From Bacteroidales bacterium (GTDB taxonomy: Bacteria; Bacteroidota; Bacteroidia; Bacteroidales; UBA932): 45,925 nt of DNA. The position numbers and the translations under genes were made by a program. The notes under the pieces were generated by a model. That model was not told the origin of the DNA. It did not search any database and saw only the letters and a list, made by a program, of their open reading frames with translations. Position 1 is the stretch's first letter. The number at the start of each line of letters is the position of its first letter. The stretch covers positions 1 through 45,925 of the forward strand of contig JAGCYZ010000023.1 of assembly GCA_017960545.1 (NCBI GenBank), in the 5' to 3' direction. Shown one piece after another: positions 24,035 through 32,356 of the stretch.

Positions 24035-25195
24035 TCAATAAATATTCATTCTGATGCGGCGGGCCTGCGGCAGCAGGTTGTTGCAGCGGGTCCCAAGGTT
24101 TTTCACAAAGCCCAGCGGATGGCCCCGGTAGCATACCGCAAGGTAGCCTTGCGGTGCGTCAGGGAGCCTGAAGCTGTCCCTGTGAAGGAACGCGAGCGCG
24201 GTTTCGCGGTCAAGTTCCACAAGGGGATATTCATCCCGGTCAAAGGACAGGCTGAGCGCATAATCACAGTCTGGTACAAAGTCCTTGCCTTTCTGAACGC
24301 CTTTGCGTACTCCCTCCTTGAGGGGCCTCAGCGCGGAAAGGGTTCTGCGGGAGTCTCCCCCCTCGGTTTCCTTGACCAGGGCGCCGGCCCACTGGCCCTC
24401 GCCGGGCACTTCGCCCGGCACAAGCAGGTGGCCGCAGCGCGTGGTCCGCACTCCGGAGGGGGCCTCGAAGGGAGGTATTATCCTGCCTCCGAGTTCCTGG
24501 GCGGCCCATTCAAGGTTGCAGTCGTTCTCCGCCTCCTCAAAGGTGCAGGTAGAGTATATCAGCAGGCCGCCCTGCCTGAGGGCGGGCCACACATCGGCCA
24601 GGATCCTCTTCTGGCGGGCAGCGCAGAGTTTTACCGCATCCGGGCTCCATTCCTCCACCGCGCGGGGGTCCTTGCGGAACATCCCCTCGCCGGAGCAGGG
24701 CACATCGGCGACAATGACGTCAAAGAAACTGCCGAGCGATGCGAATGCGGCGGGATCCACGCTGGTGACCACCACGTTGGGGTCTCCCCAGAGGGTGACG
24801 TTGTCGCAGAGAACGGAGGCGCGCTGGCGCATCACTTCGTTCGCCACCAGCAGGAAGCCGTCCCCGCAGCGCAGGCGCAGGGATGCGGCAAGATCCGTTG
24901 TCTTGCCTCCCGGCGCGGCGCACAGGTCCAGCACACGCAGGCCCTGGCCTGAAGGCATCAGCCTGCGGAAGAGCTCTCCCACGAACATTGCGGAGGAGTC
25001 CTGCACGTAATAGCATCCCGCGTGGAAGAGCGGGTCCAGGGTGAACTGCGGACGGGATTGGAGCACATACCCGTATGGACTCCATTCAACGCGGGAGGCC
25101 CCCTGCGGGGGGTCTATGGCCTTGAATGGATTGATCCTGACGGACACCGAGGCCGGCGCCCCCATACAGGACAGGGCAAGTGCGTGTCCGTCCAT
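24035..25195 (-). CDS. NOL1/NOP2/Sun-family rRNA (cytosine-C5) methyltransferase, RsmF-like
   Basis: Cytoplasmic SAM-dependent m5C methyltransferase of 386 residues. SAM site VLDLCAAPGGKTTDLA, motif IV DVPCSGEGMFRKDP with its conserved Cys, and the nucleophile motif STCTF. The C-terminal part (about 320-386; YLAVCYRGHPLGFVKNLG) fits the RsmF C-terminal RNA-binding region. The ATG at 25195 lies 1 bp after the SRPBCC gene. The N-terminus (MDGHALALSCMGAPASVSV) looks shorter than usual; the frame is open further upstream but that part overlaps the SRPBCC gene. Confidence 0.9.
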   Translation of the reverse strand: MDGHALALSCMGAPASVSVRINPFKAIDPPQGASRVEWSPYGYVLQSRPQFTLDPLFHAGCYYVQDSSAMFVGELFRRLMPSGQGLRVLDLCAAPGGKTTDLAASLRLRCGDGFLLVANEVMRQRASVLCDNVTLWGDPNVVVTSVDPAAFASLGSFFDVIVADVPCSGEGMFRKDPRAVEEWSPDAVKLCAARQKRILADVWPALRQGGLLIYSTCTFEEAENDCNLEWAAQELGGRIIPPFEAPSGVRTTRCGHLLVPGEVPGEGQWAGALVKETEGGDSRRTLSALRPLKEGVRKGVQKGKDFVPDCDYALSLSFDRDEYPLVELDRETALAFLHRDSFRLPDAPQGYLAVCYRGHPLGFVKNLGTRCNNLLPQARRIRMNIY

Positions 25196-25196
25196 A

Positions 25197-25652
25197 TCAG
25201 AAATTGAAGTTGCCTTTGAACATAGACGGGTCCACGCCTTCCGGAGCGCGACCTTCGGAAACGGCCACCAGGCCGTCCACGATCTTGTCCAGGCCTTCCT
25301 TGATCTTCCCGCCAAGCATAGCCTTCATCATGAAATTCAGGTCTGCGCTGGCTTCGATCCAGAAGTCCGTCCTGTTCTCGGGGGCCTCGTCAAAATGGAG
25401 GCTTATTCCAAAATGGAAGGGAGCGTTGTCGTCTTCCAGCTGGATTAGGTAGTACGGAGCCCTGTAAACCACCTTGACTCCAATATTGAAACCCTGGACG
25501 GCAGCCTGAAGGGTGTCGTATGTGGCGGTGACGGATTCCCTCTTGTCAGCGGGAAGCATCTGCGTGAAATTGCGCATATCGGCGAAAGCCATATACAGTT
25601 CGTACGGCGGACGTGACACCGTTCCGTGTTTGCTCTTGTATTCTGCCAACAT
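25197..25652 (-). CDS. SRPBCC-fold protein
   Basis: A 151-residue cytoplasmic protein resembling the SRPBCC (START/polyketide-cyclase-like) family found widely in Bacteroidetes: an N-terminal SRPPYELYMAFADMRNF, central beta strands with acidic residues (LIQLEDDNAPFHFGISL, DFWIEASADLNFMMK), and a long C-terminal helix (IKEGLDKIVDGLVAV). Ligand and role are unknown. The start at the ATG at 25652 fits; TACCTTTG lies 26 nt upstream. Confidence 0.75.
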   Translation of the reverse strand: MLAEYKSKHGTVSRPPYELYMAFADMRNFTQMLPADKRESVTATYDTLQAAVQGFNIGVKVVYRAPYYLIQLEDDNAPFHFGISLHFDEAPENRTDFWIEASADLNFMMKAMLGGKIKEGLDKIVDGLVAVSEGRAPEGVDPSMFKGNFNF

Positions 25653-25657
25653 TTTTC

Positions 25658-25665
25658 TATTTTTG
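25658..25665 (+). promoter_or_regulatory. -7 element of the Nudix gene
   Basis: TATTTTTG on the plus strand matches TAnnTTTG, 35 nt before the ATG at 25701. It lies inside the leader of the divergent SRPBCC gene, so the two promoters face away across overlapping leaders. Confidence 0.5.
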
Positions 25666-25678
25666 TGCACTCAAAAAA

Positions 25679-25686
25679 CAAAGGTA
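25679..25686 (-). promoter_or_regulatory. -7 element of the SRPBCC gene
   Basis: TACCTTTG on the minus strand matches TAnnTTTG, 26 nt before the ATG at 25652. Confidence 0.55.
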
Positions 25687-25700
25687 GCATTTTTTCTACA

Positions 25701-26159
25701 ATGGGTAATATTTACGTTGGCAGCAAGGTCATTCTCTCAAAAGAGGAACTGGGAGGTGAAGTCAAGGACGTGAACGCTGCCGGAGGGCTTGTCCGCAACG
25801 CCAAGGGCCAATACCTGATGATCAGGCGCAACGATATCTGGGACCTTCCCAAGGGCCATCAGGAAGAGGGAGAAGATATTTCCCGGACCGCACTCAGAGA
25901 GGTGTTCGAGGAGACCGGCCTGGACAATCTCCGGCTGGGAGACTTCATCTGCGAAACCCGCCACTGCTACAGGCGGGACGGCGTATGGGTGCTCAAGCAC
26001 ACCTTCTGGTACAATATGGACTGCACTCAGGACACCGCCCTTGTACCCCAGACTGAGGAGAACATCACCCAAGCCGTATGGATGGACCGCGCCCGGTTGG
26101 AAGAGGCCCTGAAGGACACTTTCCCTTCCATCCTGGAAGTTTTTGCGAAAGTGCTCTGA
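25701..26159 (+). CDS. Nudix hydrolase
   Basis: A 152-residue hydrolase of nucleoside-diphosphate-linked substrates. The full Nudix box (G-x5-E-x7-REUxEExGU) is present as GHQEEGEDISRTALREVFEE and the following TGL. N-terminal beta strands surround GGLVRNAKGQYLMI. Substrate not predictable (dNTP sanitation and ADP-ribose-type hydrolysis are both common). The ATG at 25701 is preferred over the upstream open frame because the leader holds a -7 box. Confidence 0.9.
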   Translation: MGNIYVGSKVILSKEELGGEVKDVNAAGGLVRNAKGQYLMIRRNDIWDLPKGHQEEGEDISRTALREVFEETGLDNLRLGDFICETRHCYRRDGVWVLKHTFWYNMDCTQDTALVPQTEENITQAVWMDRARLEEALKDTFPSILEVFAKVL

Positions 26160-26216
26160 GATCGTGAAACTTTTTGAGTTTCATCTCCGTATATATTTTA
26201 CTGCACACTAAAAGCA

Positions 26217-27266
26217 ATGAAACTTTCACAATTCCAATTCAGCCTTCCCAAGGACCGCATCGCAACAGAGCCAACCAGATGGCGCGACGAATGCAAACTG
26301 ATGGTGCTCAACAGGAAAACCGGAGAAATAGAGCACCGCATCTTCAAGGACATCATAGATTATTTTGGCAAAGGAGACACCTTTGTGTTCAATGACACCA
26401 AGGTCTTCCCCGCCCGCCTGTATGGCAAGAAGGAGAAAACCGGCGCTGACATAATGGTCTTCATGCTCAGGGAACTGAACAAGGAGCAGAGGCTCTGGGA
26501 CGTGATAGTGGATCCGGCCCGCAAGATACGCATCGGCAACAAGCTCTACTTTGGAGAGGACGACAGCATGGTGGCGGAAGTCATTGACAACACCACCTCC
26601 CGCGGAAGGACCCTCCGTTTCCTGTACGATGGTCCGTACGACGAATTCAAGAAAGCCCTTTTCAGCCTTGGAGAGACTCCGGTGCCCCTGTTCGTGAAGG
26701 ACAAGGTAACCGAGGCCGACAAGGAGAACTTCCAGACCATCTTTGCCAAGAACGAGGGCGCCGTAAGTATGCCCGCCGCAGGCGCGCACTTCAGCCGCGA
26801 GCTGTTCAACAGGATGATCCTCAAGGATATAAACAAGGCTTTCATCACCGTCCATATGGGTATAGGCCAGTTCCGGAAGGTAGATGTGGAGGACCTTTCA
26901 AAGCACCGTATGGATGCGGAGAGGATGATCATCACCGAGGAAGCCGCACAGATAATCAACTCCACCAAGAGGGCCGGACACAAGATCCTGGCTGTTGGCG
27001 TGACCACCATCAGGGCGCTGGAGTCCTACGTGACCACTGACAAGGAGGTCAAGGCCAACGATATGTGGACCAACAAGTTCATCTTCCCCCCTTACGATTT
27101 CTCAATCCCGGATGCAATAGTATCCAATTTCCATATGCCGGAGTCCACGATGCTTATGTCAGTGGCCGCTTTCGGCGGGTTTGAGAACGTAATGAAGGCG
27201 TACAAGATTGCCCTGGAAGGTGATTACCGCTTTGGCCCCTACGGAGACGCCCTCCTGATCATATAG
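26217..27266 (+). CDS. queA: tRNA preQ1 S-adenosylmethionine ribosyltransferase-isomerase
   Basis: Adds the cyclopentene-diol part (from the ribosyl group of SAM) to preQ1 at position 34 of GUN-anticodon tRNAs in queuosine synthesis. The 349-residue length is normal for the family. Characteristic blocks: FVFNDTKVFPARLYG, SMPAAGAHF, VHMGIGQFRKV, DAERMIITEEAA, AVGVTTIRALES and NFHMPESTMLMSVAAFGG. No other queuosine gene is in the window. A near-consensus TATATTTT lies 17 nt upstream. A strong hairpin follows the stop. Confidence 0.97.
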   Translation: MKLSQFQFSLPKDRIATEPTRWRDECKLMVLNRKTGEIEHRIFKDIIDYFGKGDTFVFNDTKVFPARLYGKKEKTGADIMVFMLRELNKEQRLWDVIVDPARKIRIGNKLYFGEDDSMVAEVIDNTTSRGRTLRFLYDGPYDEFKKALFSLGETPVPLFVKDKVTEADKENFQTIFAKNEGAVSMPAAGAHFSRELFNRMILKDINKAFITVHMGIGQFRKVDVEDLSKHRMDAERMIITEEAAQIINSTKRAGHKILAVGVTTIRALESYVTTDKEVKANDMWTNKFIFPPYDFSIPDAIVSNFHMPESTMLMSVAAFGGFENVMKAYKIALEGDYRFGPYGDALLII

Positions 27267-27290
27267 GCTTCCGCAGCAGGAAATTCTATA

Positions 27291-27338
27291 CAAACTATCC
27301 GTGTAAAAACTTGGTACACGGATAGTTTTGTTTATTTT
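27291..27338 (+). terminator. Intrinsic terminator of queA
   Basis: Arms of about 15 bp (CAAACTATCCGTGTA at 27291-27305 and its complement, with one extra T, at 27315-27330) enclose a 9-nt loop and lead into TTTATTTT. The 3' arm contains the TAGTTTTG box used as the dprA promoter. Confidence 0.85.
27323..27330 (+). promoter_or_regulatory. -7 element of dprA, inside the queA terminator arm
   Basis: TAGTTTTG matches TAnnTTTG, 28 nt before the dprA ATG. It is formed by the 3' arm of the queA terminator hairpin. Confidence 0.5.
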
Positions 27339-27358
27339 GGGGGCCTGAACTTAAAACT

Positions 27359-28525
27359 ATGGAAACTTATGAAGAGAGGGTGGCCTTCTGCACCCTCAAC
27401 CGCATTTTCGGATTCAAGCCCGCGCTGGCGCGCTGCCTGGTGGAAGGCCTGGGCGGCGCAATGGCTGCTTTCCGCCTGCGCGGGCGGGAGCTGAAGGACC
27501 TTTTCGGGCCCTTCAAGGATTATCCCGACAAGATCAATGACGATGAGTTGGAGCGTAGCCGCAGGGAACTGCAATGGCTGGAGGAGCGGGGTTACTCCCT
27601 GATAGTGCTCAGCGACCCGTGCTATCCGCAGGCGCTGCGCGAGTGCCCCGACGCCCCTATGGGGCTGTACTTCCGTGGCGCCACCCCGCCGGAGCGGGTC
27701 TTCAACACCGCCGCGGCGGTGAGCATCGTGGGGACCAGGGATGTGTCCGCGTACGGGAGGGAATGGACCGCGCGGATCACCGGAGCCCTGGCGGACGCCG
27801 TCAGGAGGCCGGTTATAGTGAGCGGCCTGGCGATGGGCGTGGACGTGTGCGCCCACGCCGCCGCCCTGGAGAACGGCCTCCCCACCATTGGCGTGATGGC
27901 CACCGGCATCGAAGACGTTTACCCTTCCTCCCACCGCGCGTTTGCCGCAAGGATCGCCGCCGCCGAGGGCTGCGCCCTTGTCACGGACTATCCTCCCGGA
28001 ACCCGCCCCCAGGCAATCAACTTCCTCCGGCGCAACAGGATAATTGCGGGGCTCTCGCTGGCAACGGTGCTGGTGGAGTCCAAGATGCAGGGAGGCGGCA
28101 TAATAACCGCCGAACTGGCATTCGAGTACGACAGGGATGTTTACGCCCTGCCCGGCAGGGCCGACGACGTCCGCTCCGAAGGCTGCAACAGGATGATAAA
28201 GAGCAAGATAGCCGAGCCTCTGACGGACCTGGCGGGCTTCGTTTCGGCCCTGGGGCTGGGCGTTCTGTCGCGGCGCAGCAAGGCGCTGCTCTCCGAGGAG
28301 ATCGGCCGCCTGTTCGCCGCCCGGGTCAGCCCGGAAGACCTGGACCGCCTTCAGCAGGTGGCCGCCCTGATCAAGACAAGGCGGGGGATTGAGATAGAGG
28401 ACATCGCGCTGCAGTGCAAGATGGAATACAGGGACGCCCTGCTCTACACCGGAATGCTGGAAAGTGAAGGAATTATCTACACAGACCTGCTCAAGCGCTG
28501 TTCAATCGTCTTCAAAAATGTTTAA
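27359..28525 (+). CDS. dprA: DNA-processing protein DprA
   Basis: Loads RecA onto incoming single-stranded DNA during natural transformation. The 388-residue protein has an N-terminal helical region, the Rossmann-like core (VSIVGTRDVSAYG, VSGLAMGVD, NFLRRNRIIAGLS, VESKMQGGGIITAE, ALPGRADD) and a C-terminal winged-helix DprA domain (about 315-388, RRGIEIEDIALQCKMEYRDA). DprA is widespread in non-competent bacteria, so competence cannot be assumed from this window. Its TAA stop is also the first three bases of the tatD -7 box. Confidence 0.95.
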   Translation: METYEERVAFCTLNRIFGFKPALARCLVEGLGGAMAAFRLRGRELKDLFGPFKDYPDKINDDELERSRRELQWLEERGYSLIVLSDPCYPQALRECPDAPMGLYFRGATPPERVFNTAAAVSIVGTRDVSAYGREWTARITGALADAVRRPVIVSGLAMGVDVCAHAAALENGLPTIGVMATGIEDVYPSSHRAFAARIAAAEGCALVTDYPPGTRPQAINFLRRNRIIAGLSLATVLVESKMQGGGIITAELAFEYDRDVYALPGRADDVRSEGCNRMIKSKIAEPLTDLAGFVSALGLGVLSRRSKALLSEEIGRLFAARVSPEDLDRLQQVAALIKTRRGIEIEDIALQCKMEYRDALLYTGMLESEGIIYTDLLKRCSIVFKNV

Positions 28526-28530
28526 CTTTG
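28523..28530 (+). promoter_or_regulatory. -7 element of tatD, built on the dprA stop codon
   Basis: TAACTTTG matches TAnnTTTG. Its TAA is the dprA stop codon and its last G is 6 nt before the tatD ATG, so the transcript would be leaderless or nearly so. Confidence 0.6.
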
Positions 28531-28536
28531 TGAGAT

Positions 28537-29304
28537 ATGTATTACATAGACACGCATACGCATAATTCAGACGCTGCTTTCGCAGGGGAAGAAGACGCCG
28601 TGATCAGGCGGTGCCTGGATGCGGGCGTGAGGATAATGCTCCAGCCTGACGTGGACTCGCGCGAGAGGGAAGCCATGTTCTCACTTTGCAGGCGCTGGCC
28701 GGAAGTGCTGCGCCCTATGCTGGGGCTCTACCCGGGATCCGTGGACAAGGACTGGCGCAAGGAGATAGACCTGATGCTGGAGTACGCTTCGGAGAAAGTG
28801 GTGGCCGTTGGGGAGATAGGCCTCGACTACCACTACGGGAAGGAATTCAAGGAGGAACAGAAGGAAGCGCTCCGCTGGCAGCTGGAATGGGCCGCCGGGT
28901 TGGGCCTGCCGGTGAACATCCACCTCAGGGAGGCTACGGAGGACTTTTTCCAGGTCCTTGACAGTTGTTCCGCGCTGCCCGCAAAGGGCAATATGCACGC
29001 ATTCAGCGGAAGCGCCCAAACGTTCCGGAGGTTGCAGGATTACGGCGAATGGTACGTGGGAATCGGCGGCGTGGTGACCTTCAAGAACGCTTCCCTGGCT
29101 AAAACGCTGGAGGACATCCCTCTGGAAAGGATAGTCCTGGAGACCGACGCGCCATATATGGCCCCCACTCCCCTTCGCGGAACCCGCAACGACAGTTCCA
29201 ACCTGCCCCTGATAGCAGCTAAGATAGCCGGCATCAAGGGCGTGAGCATAGAAGAAGTGGCGGAGACCACAACCGCCAACGCAATAAAACTGTTCAACCT
29301 ATGA
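28537..29304 (+). CDS. tatD: TatD-family metal-dependent hydrolase
   Basis: A 255-residue TIM-barrel metallohydrolase (deoxyribonuclease-like). Metal ligands are visible: DTHTHNSD at residues 5-12, GEIGLDYHYG with the bridging Glu, NIHLREA with a His, MHAFSG with a His, and ETDAPY with the Asp. TatD enzymes act on DNA ends and damaged DNA. The stop overlaps ansA by 4 bp (ATGA), so the two are translationally coupled. Confidence 0.94.
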   Translation: MYYIDTHTHNSDAAFAGEEDAVIRRCLDAGVRIMLQPDVDSREREAMFSLCRRWPEVLRPMLGLYPGSVDKDWRKEIDLMLEYASEKVVAVGEIGLDYHYGKEFKEEQKEALRWQLEWAAGLGLPVNIHLREATEDFFQVLDSCSALPAKGNMHAFSGSAQTFRRLQDYGEWYVGIGGVVTFKNASLAKTLEDIPLERIVLETDAPYMAPTPLRGTRNDSSNLPLIAAKIAGIKGVSIEEVAETTTANAIKLFNL

Positions 29305-30338
29305 ACCAATCCAAGGCATCCATCCTGCTCATCTACACAGGCGGCACCATAGGGATGAAGGAAGACCCCGTGGAGAAGGCGCTGCGGCCTTTCGATTTTG
29401 ACCAGATCCTCTCCGAGGTTCCGGAACTGGGCAAGTTCGCCCTCAAGATAGATTCCTACACCTTCGACCCTCTCATAGATTCTTCCGACGTGGAACCAGG
29501 GATGTGGACCGCCCTTGCCAGACTAATAGAGAAAGAGCACGACAACTATGACGGCTTTGTAATCCTGCACGGCACGGACACAATGGCCTACTCCGCCTCC
29601 GCTCTCAGCTTTATGCTGGAAGACCTGGACAAGTGCGTGGTATTTACAGGAAGCCAGCTCCCCATAAGCACCCTGCGCACTGACGGCAAGGAGAACCTGG
29701 TGTCGGCCGTGGAGATAGCCTCGGCCAAGGACGGATACGGAAGGGCGCGCGTCCCCGAGGTCTGCGTGTTCTTCGGCTCGCTGCTGCTCCGCGGCAACCG
29801 CACCACAAAGGCGGACTCATCCAGTTTCACCGCCTTCCGCTCCCCCAACTGCCCTCCGCTCGCCGAAGCCGGCATCAAGATAAATTACAACGACGCCATC
29901 ATCCGCAGGCCCTCCCCGGGCGGGCGGTTCCGCATAAGGACGGAACTGGACACCGCCGTGTCGGTCCTGAAGATCCATCCCGGCATAACCCCGAGCCTGG
30001 CGGAGTATTTTCTCTGCAGTCCCAAGACCAGGGCATCGGTCATAGAGACTTACGGCTCCGGAAACGCCATTTCCAAAGCCTGGTTCACGGATATCGTGCG
30101 CAAGGCGGACAAAATGGGGAAGGTACTCCTGAACGTTACACAGTGCATGGGAGGCTCCGTGGACATGGACCTTTACGCTACAGGAAAGGCCTTGAAGCAG
30201 GCGGGAGTGGTGTCCGGTTATGACATCACCACGGAATGCGCCCTGGCCAAACTGTTCTACCTTCTGGGCAAGTATCCTGACAGCGCACAGGTCAAATTTT
30301 TCCTTGATGAAAATCTAAGAGGAGAAATCACAAAATAA
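29301..30338 (+). CDS. ansA: Type I (cytoplasmic) L-asparaginase
   Basis: Hydrolyses asparagine to aspartate and ammonia. At 345 residues with no signal peptide it fits the cytoplasmic AnsA type rather than the periplasmic type II enzyme. Both active-site segments are present: YTGGTIG (residues 12-18, nucleophilic Thr) and LHGTDTMAYSASALSFM (residues 89-105, with Thr92-Asp93), plus the Lys in GNRTTKADSSSF. Confidence 0.95.
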   Translation: MNQSKASILLIYTGGTIGMKEDPVEKALRPFDFDQILSEVPELGKFALKIDSYTFDPLIDSSDVEPGMWTALARLIEKEHDNYDGFVILHGTDTMAYSASALSFMLEDLDKCVVFTGSQLPISTLRTDGKENLVSAVEIASAKDGYGRARVPEVCVFFGSLLLRGNRTTKADSSSFTAFRSPNCPPLAEAGIKINYNDAIIRRPSPGGRFRIRTELDTAVSVLKIHPGITPSLAEYFLCSPKTRASVIETYGSGNAISKAWFTDIVRKADKMGKVLLNVTQCMGGSVDMDLYATGKALKQAGVVSGYDITTECALAKLFYLLGKYPDSAQVKFFLDENLRGEITK

Positions 30339-30461
30339 AATTGATAAATGAATTTTTTTTGCTAAATTGCACCGGATTTCCAGACCTTGTCCGGAAAGAA
30401 AAAACCACTGAATATTATAACTACTTAATATATTATTAATTAAAATTCACAAAAGACGATT
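30339..30461 (+). promoter_or_regulatory. Leader region of the exbB operon
   Basis: A 123-bp AT-rich gap without an ORF. It holds a TTTTTTTTG run (to 30361), a near-consensus -7 box TAAATTGC (30363-30370) and a short inverted repeat CCGGA/TCCGG (30373-30395). The inverted repeat has an A-rich rather than T-rich 3' flank, so it is probably not a terminator. The leader is long compared with the others in the window. The promoter assignment is tentative. Confidence 0.35.
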
Positions 30462-31244
30462 ATGAAAAAGTTTTTCATGTTGTTAGCAGCCGCAGCTCTC
30501 ATGCTCGTTTCTGCAAACATCGCCTCTGCTCACACAGAGCAGATCGCTGCTCCTCAGGCAGCCGAGTCTACTGATAGCGGTGAGATTGATCCATTCAACG
30601 TAAAGTCTGAGGTTCCTCTTCATCAGGCTCTCAAGACCAAGTTCATCGAGGGTGGAGCAGGCTTCATGTCCCTTATCATCATCTGCTTGATCATCGGTCT
30701 CGCACTTGCTATTGAAAGGATTCTTTATCTGTCATTCTCCAAGACAAATGCCAAACGCCTGGTGGCCAAGGTTGAGAAAGCTCTCGAAGAGGGTGGAATC
30801 GAGGCTGCAAAGGACGTTTGCCGTAATACCCGCGGTCCTATCGCATCTATCTTCTATCAGGGACTCCTCCGTTACGACCAGGGCCTTGACGTAGTAGAGA
30901 AATCAGTCGTTTCCTACGGCTCAGTTCAGATGAGCAACATGGAGAACGGTCTTACCTGGATTTCCCTCTTCATCGCCATCGCTCCTTCACTGGGATTCCT
31001 TGGAACCGTTATCGGTATGATCCAGGCCTTCGACGCCATCCAGGCAGCTGGAGACATTTCTCCTAACGTTGTTGCCGGAGGTATGAAGGTGGCCCTCATC
31101 ACAACCGTAGGAGGTTTGATCGTTGCTATGATTCTTCAGGTGTTCTACAACTACATCCTTAGCAAGATTGACAATATCACCATTGATATGGAGGATGCTT
31201 CAATCAGCCTCATCGATGTTCTTACAAAATACCAGGGCAAGTAA
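30462..31244 (+). CDS. exbB: ExbB/TolQ/MotA-type proton channel subunit
   Basis: Inner-membrane proton channel that powers TonB-dependent uptake or the Tol system. The 260-residue protein has an N-terminal signal-like hydrophobic stretch (MKKFFMLLAAAALMLVSANI) and then three membrane segments: about 66-90 (FMSLIIICLIIGLALAIERI), about 165-195 (FIAIAPSLGFLGTVIGMIQA) and about 208-230. The last two with AIAPSLGFLGTVIG are the family hallmark. The N-terminal extension is common in Bacteroidetes ExbB proteins. Codon use resembles the GH54 gene and suggests strong expression. First gene of a four-gene operon. Confidence 0.93.
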   Translation: MKKFFMLLAAAALMLVSANIASAHTEQIAAPQAAESTDSGEIDPFNVKSEVPLHQALKTKFIEGGAGFMSLIIICLIIGLALAIERILYLSFSKTNAKRLVAKVEKALEEGGIEAAKDVCRNTRGPIASIFYQGLLRYDQGLDVVEKSVVSYGSVQMSNMENGLTWISLFIAIAPSLGFLGTVIGMIQAFDAIQAAGDISPNVVAGGMKVALITTVGGLIVAMILQVFYNYILSKIDNITIDMEDASISLIDVLTKYQGK

Positions 31245-31308
31245 TCTCTGATCCCATTCAGAACCAATTTGCCTAAAAAGAATTAATAGTAATAGATAGA
31301 CCTTTATA

Positions 31309-31749
31309 ATGAAAAATTATAGCAAAATATTCAAATGGTTGATGATTGCTCTGATTCTCGTCAGTGTCATCCTCCTGGTCATGGGCTTTGTGAAAGGCTT
31401 CGAGGCCAATGATGGAAAGGCTGTTGAGAATCTGCTCAGATGGGGCTATGTTATGATCGGCATCGCAGTTTGCGCAGCCATCGTAGTAAGTGCCATCGTT
31501 GGCTTCATCAACAACCCGAAGAGCATCATCAAGCTCCTTATCGGTTTGGTGGCCGTTGCTGCCGTTTGCTTCGTGGTATATCTTATATCAAAGGGCAACC
31601 CTGCAGTAGGCCTTACAGTGGACCAGCCTAGCGCCCAGACGCTCAAGCTCACTGACACTATCCTCAACCTTACCTATCTGGTTGGTGGCGTAGCTATCGC
31701 TTCCATCATACTCGGTGAGGTCATTTCGGCTATTCGCAACAGAAAATAG
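31309..31749 (+). CDS. Membrane protein of the ExbB-ExbD operon, unknown
   Basis: A 146-residue protein with four hydrophobic segments: about 8-28 (FKWLMIALILVSVILLVMG), 45-65 (YVMIGIAVCAAIVVSAIVG), 72-92 (IKLLIGLVAVAAVCFVVYLI) and about 118-138. I recognise no family. It lies between exbB and exbD, 64 bp after the former and 8 bp before the latter, an arrangement seen repeatedly in Bacteroidetes. A role as an extra subunit or assembly factor of the ExbBD motor is inference. Confidence 0.75.
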   Translation: MKNYSKIFKWLMIALILVSVILLVMGFVKGFEANDGKAVENLLRWGYVMIGIAVCAAIVVSAIVGFINNPKSIIKLLIGLVAVAAVCFVVYLISKGNPAVGLTVDQPSAQTLKLTDTILNLTYLVGGVAIASIILGEVISAIRNRK

Positions 31750-31757
31750 ATTAGGTT

Positions 31758-32339
31758 ATGGCTAAAAAGAAAACACCTGCGATTAATTCGAGTTCAACGG
31801 CAGATATCGCATTCCTGCTTCTGTGCTACTTCCTCATGACCACAACCATGGGATCACAGACCGGTCTGTCACGCCTTCTGCCCCCTATGCCTGATCCTAA
31901 TCAGAAAGTTGAGGACCAGCAGGTTAACCGCCGCAACATTATCGTTGTGAGGGTTAACGCAGCAAACAACGTTCTCGCCGGAAGTGAACCTATAGCCGTT
32001 AGCCAGCTCAAAGATAAAGTAAAGGAATTCCTTACCAACCCTACCAACGATCCCAGCCTTCCTGAGAAGACTCCGACCGACATCGAGGGATTCGGTACCT
32101 ATAACGTTTCCAAGGGAGTTATCTCTCTGCAGAACGACCGTGGAACCAGTTACTACCAGTACATTGCCGTACAGAACGAAATCGTAAAGGCTATCGACGA
32201 GCTCCGCGACGAGTTCTCGTACAACAATTACGGAAAACCGTTTATCAGGCTCACAGACGATCAGCAGTCAATTGTCAAGAAGGCAGTTCCGCAGAATATC
32301 TCTGAGGCTGAGCCTAAGGATGTTTCCCAAAGAAGATAA
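31758..32339 (+). CDS. exbD: ExbD-family protein 1
   Basis: A 193-residue bitopic protein of the ExbD/TolR type. The single membrane helix carries the proton-path aspartate in STADIAFLLLCYFLMTT (about residues 13-29). The long periplasmic part (about 35-190) includes NRRNIIVVRVNAANNVL and a C-terminal segment NEIVKAIDELRDEF. It is longer than typical ExbD (about 140 residues). It partners the second ExbD 17 bp downstream. Confidence 0.9.
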   Translation: MAKKKTPAINSSSTADIAFLLLCYFLMTTTMGSQTGLSRLLPPMPDPNQKVEDQQVNRRNIIVVRVNAANNVLAGSEPIAVSQLKDKVKEFLTNPTNDPSLPEKTPTDIEGFGTYNVSKGVISLQNDRGTSYYQYIAVQNEIVKAIDELRDEFSYNNYGKPFIRLTDDQQSIVKKAVPQNISEAEPKDVSQRR

Positions 32340-32343
32340 TCAT

Positions 32344-32349
32344 AGGAGG
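32344..32349 (+). promoter_or_regulatory. Canonical Shine-Dalgarno before the second exbD
   Basis: AGGAGG lies 7 nt before the ATG at 32357. It is the clearest full-length ribosome-binding site I see in the window; the other starts have AT-rich, non-SD upstream regions as usual for Bacteroidetes. Confidence 0.75.
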
Positions 32350-32356
32350 AAAAGTT

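Noticed and set aside
24119-25010. Two long plus-strand open frames over the RNA methyltransferase
   Set aside because: Shadows of a gene with complete SAM and nucleophile motifs; their composition is that of antisense G+C-rich DNA.
27574-28392. A 272-residue plus-strand open frame inside dprA in another frame
   Set aside because: Arg/Gly-rich frame shadow of a conserved gene.
30373-30395. CCGGA/TCCGG inverted repeat in the exbB leader as a terminator
   Set aside because: No T-run after it on the plus strand; at most a leader hairpin.
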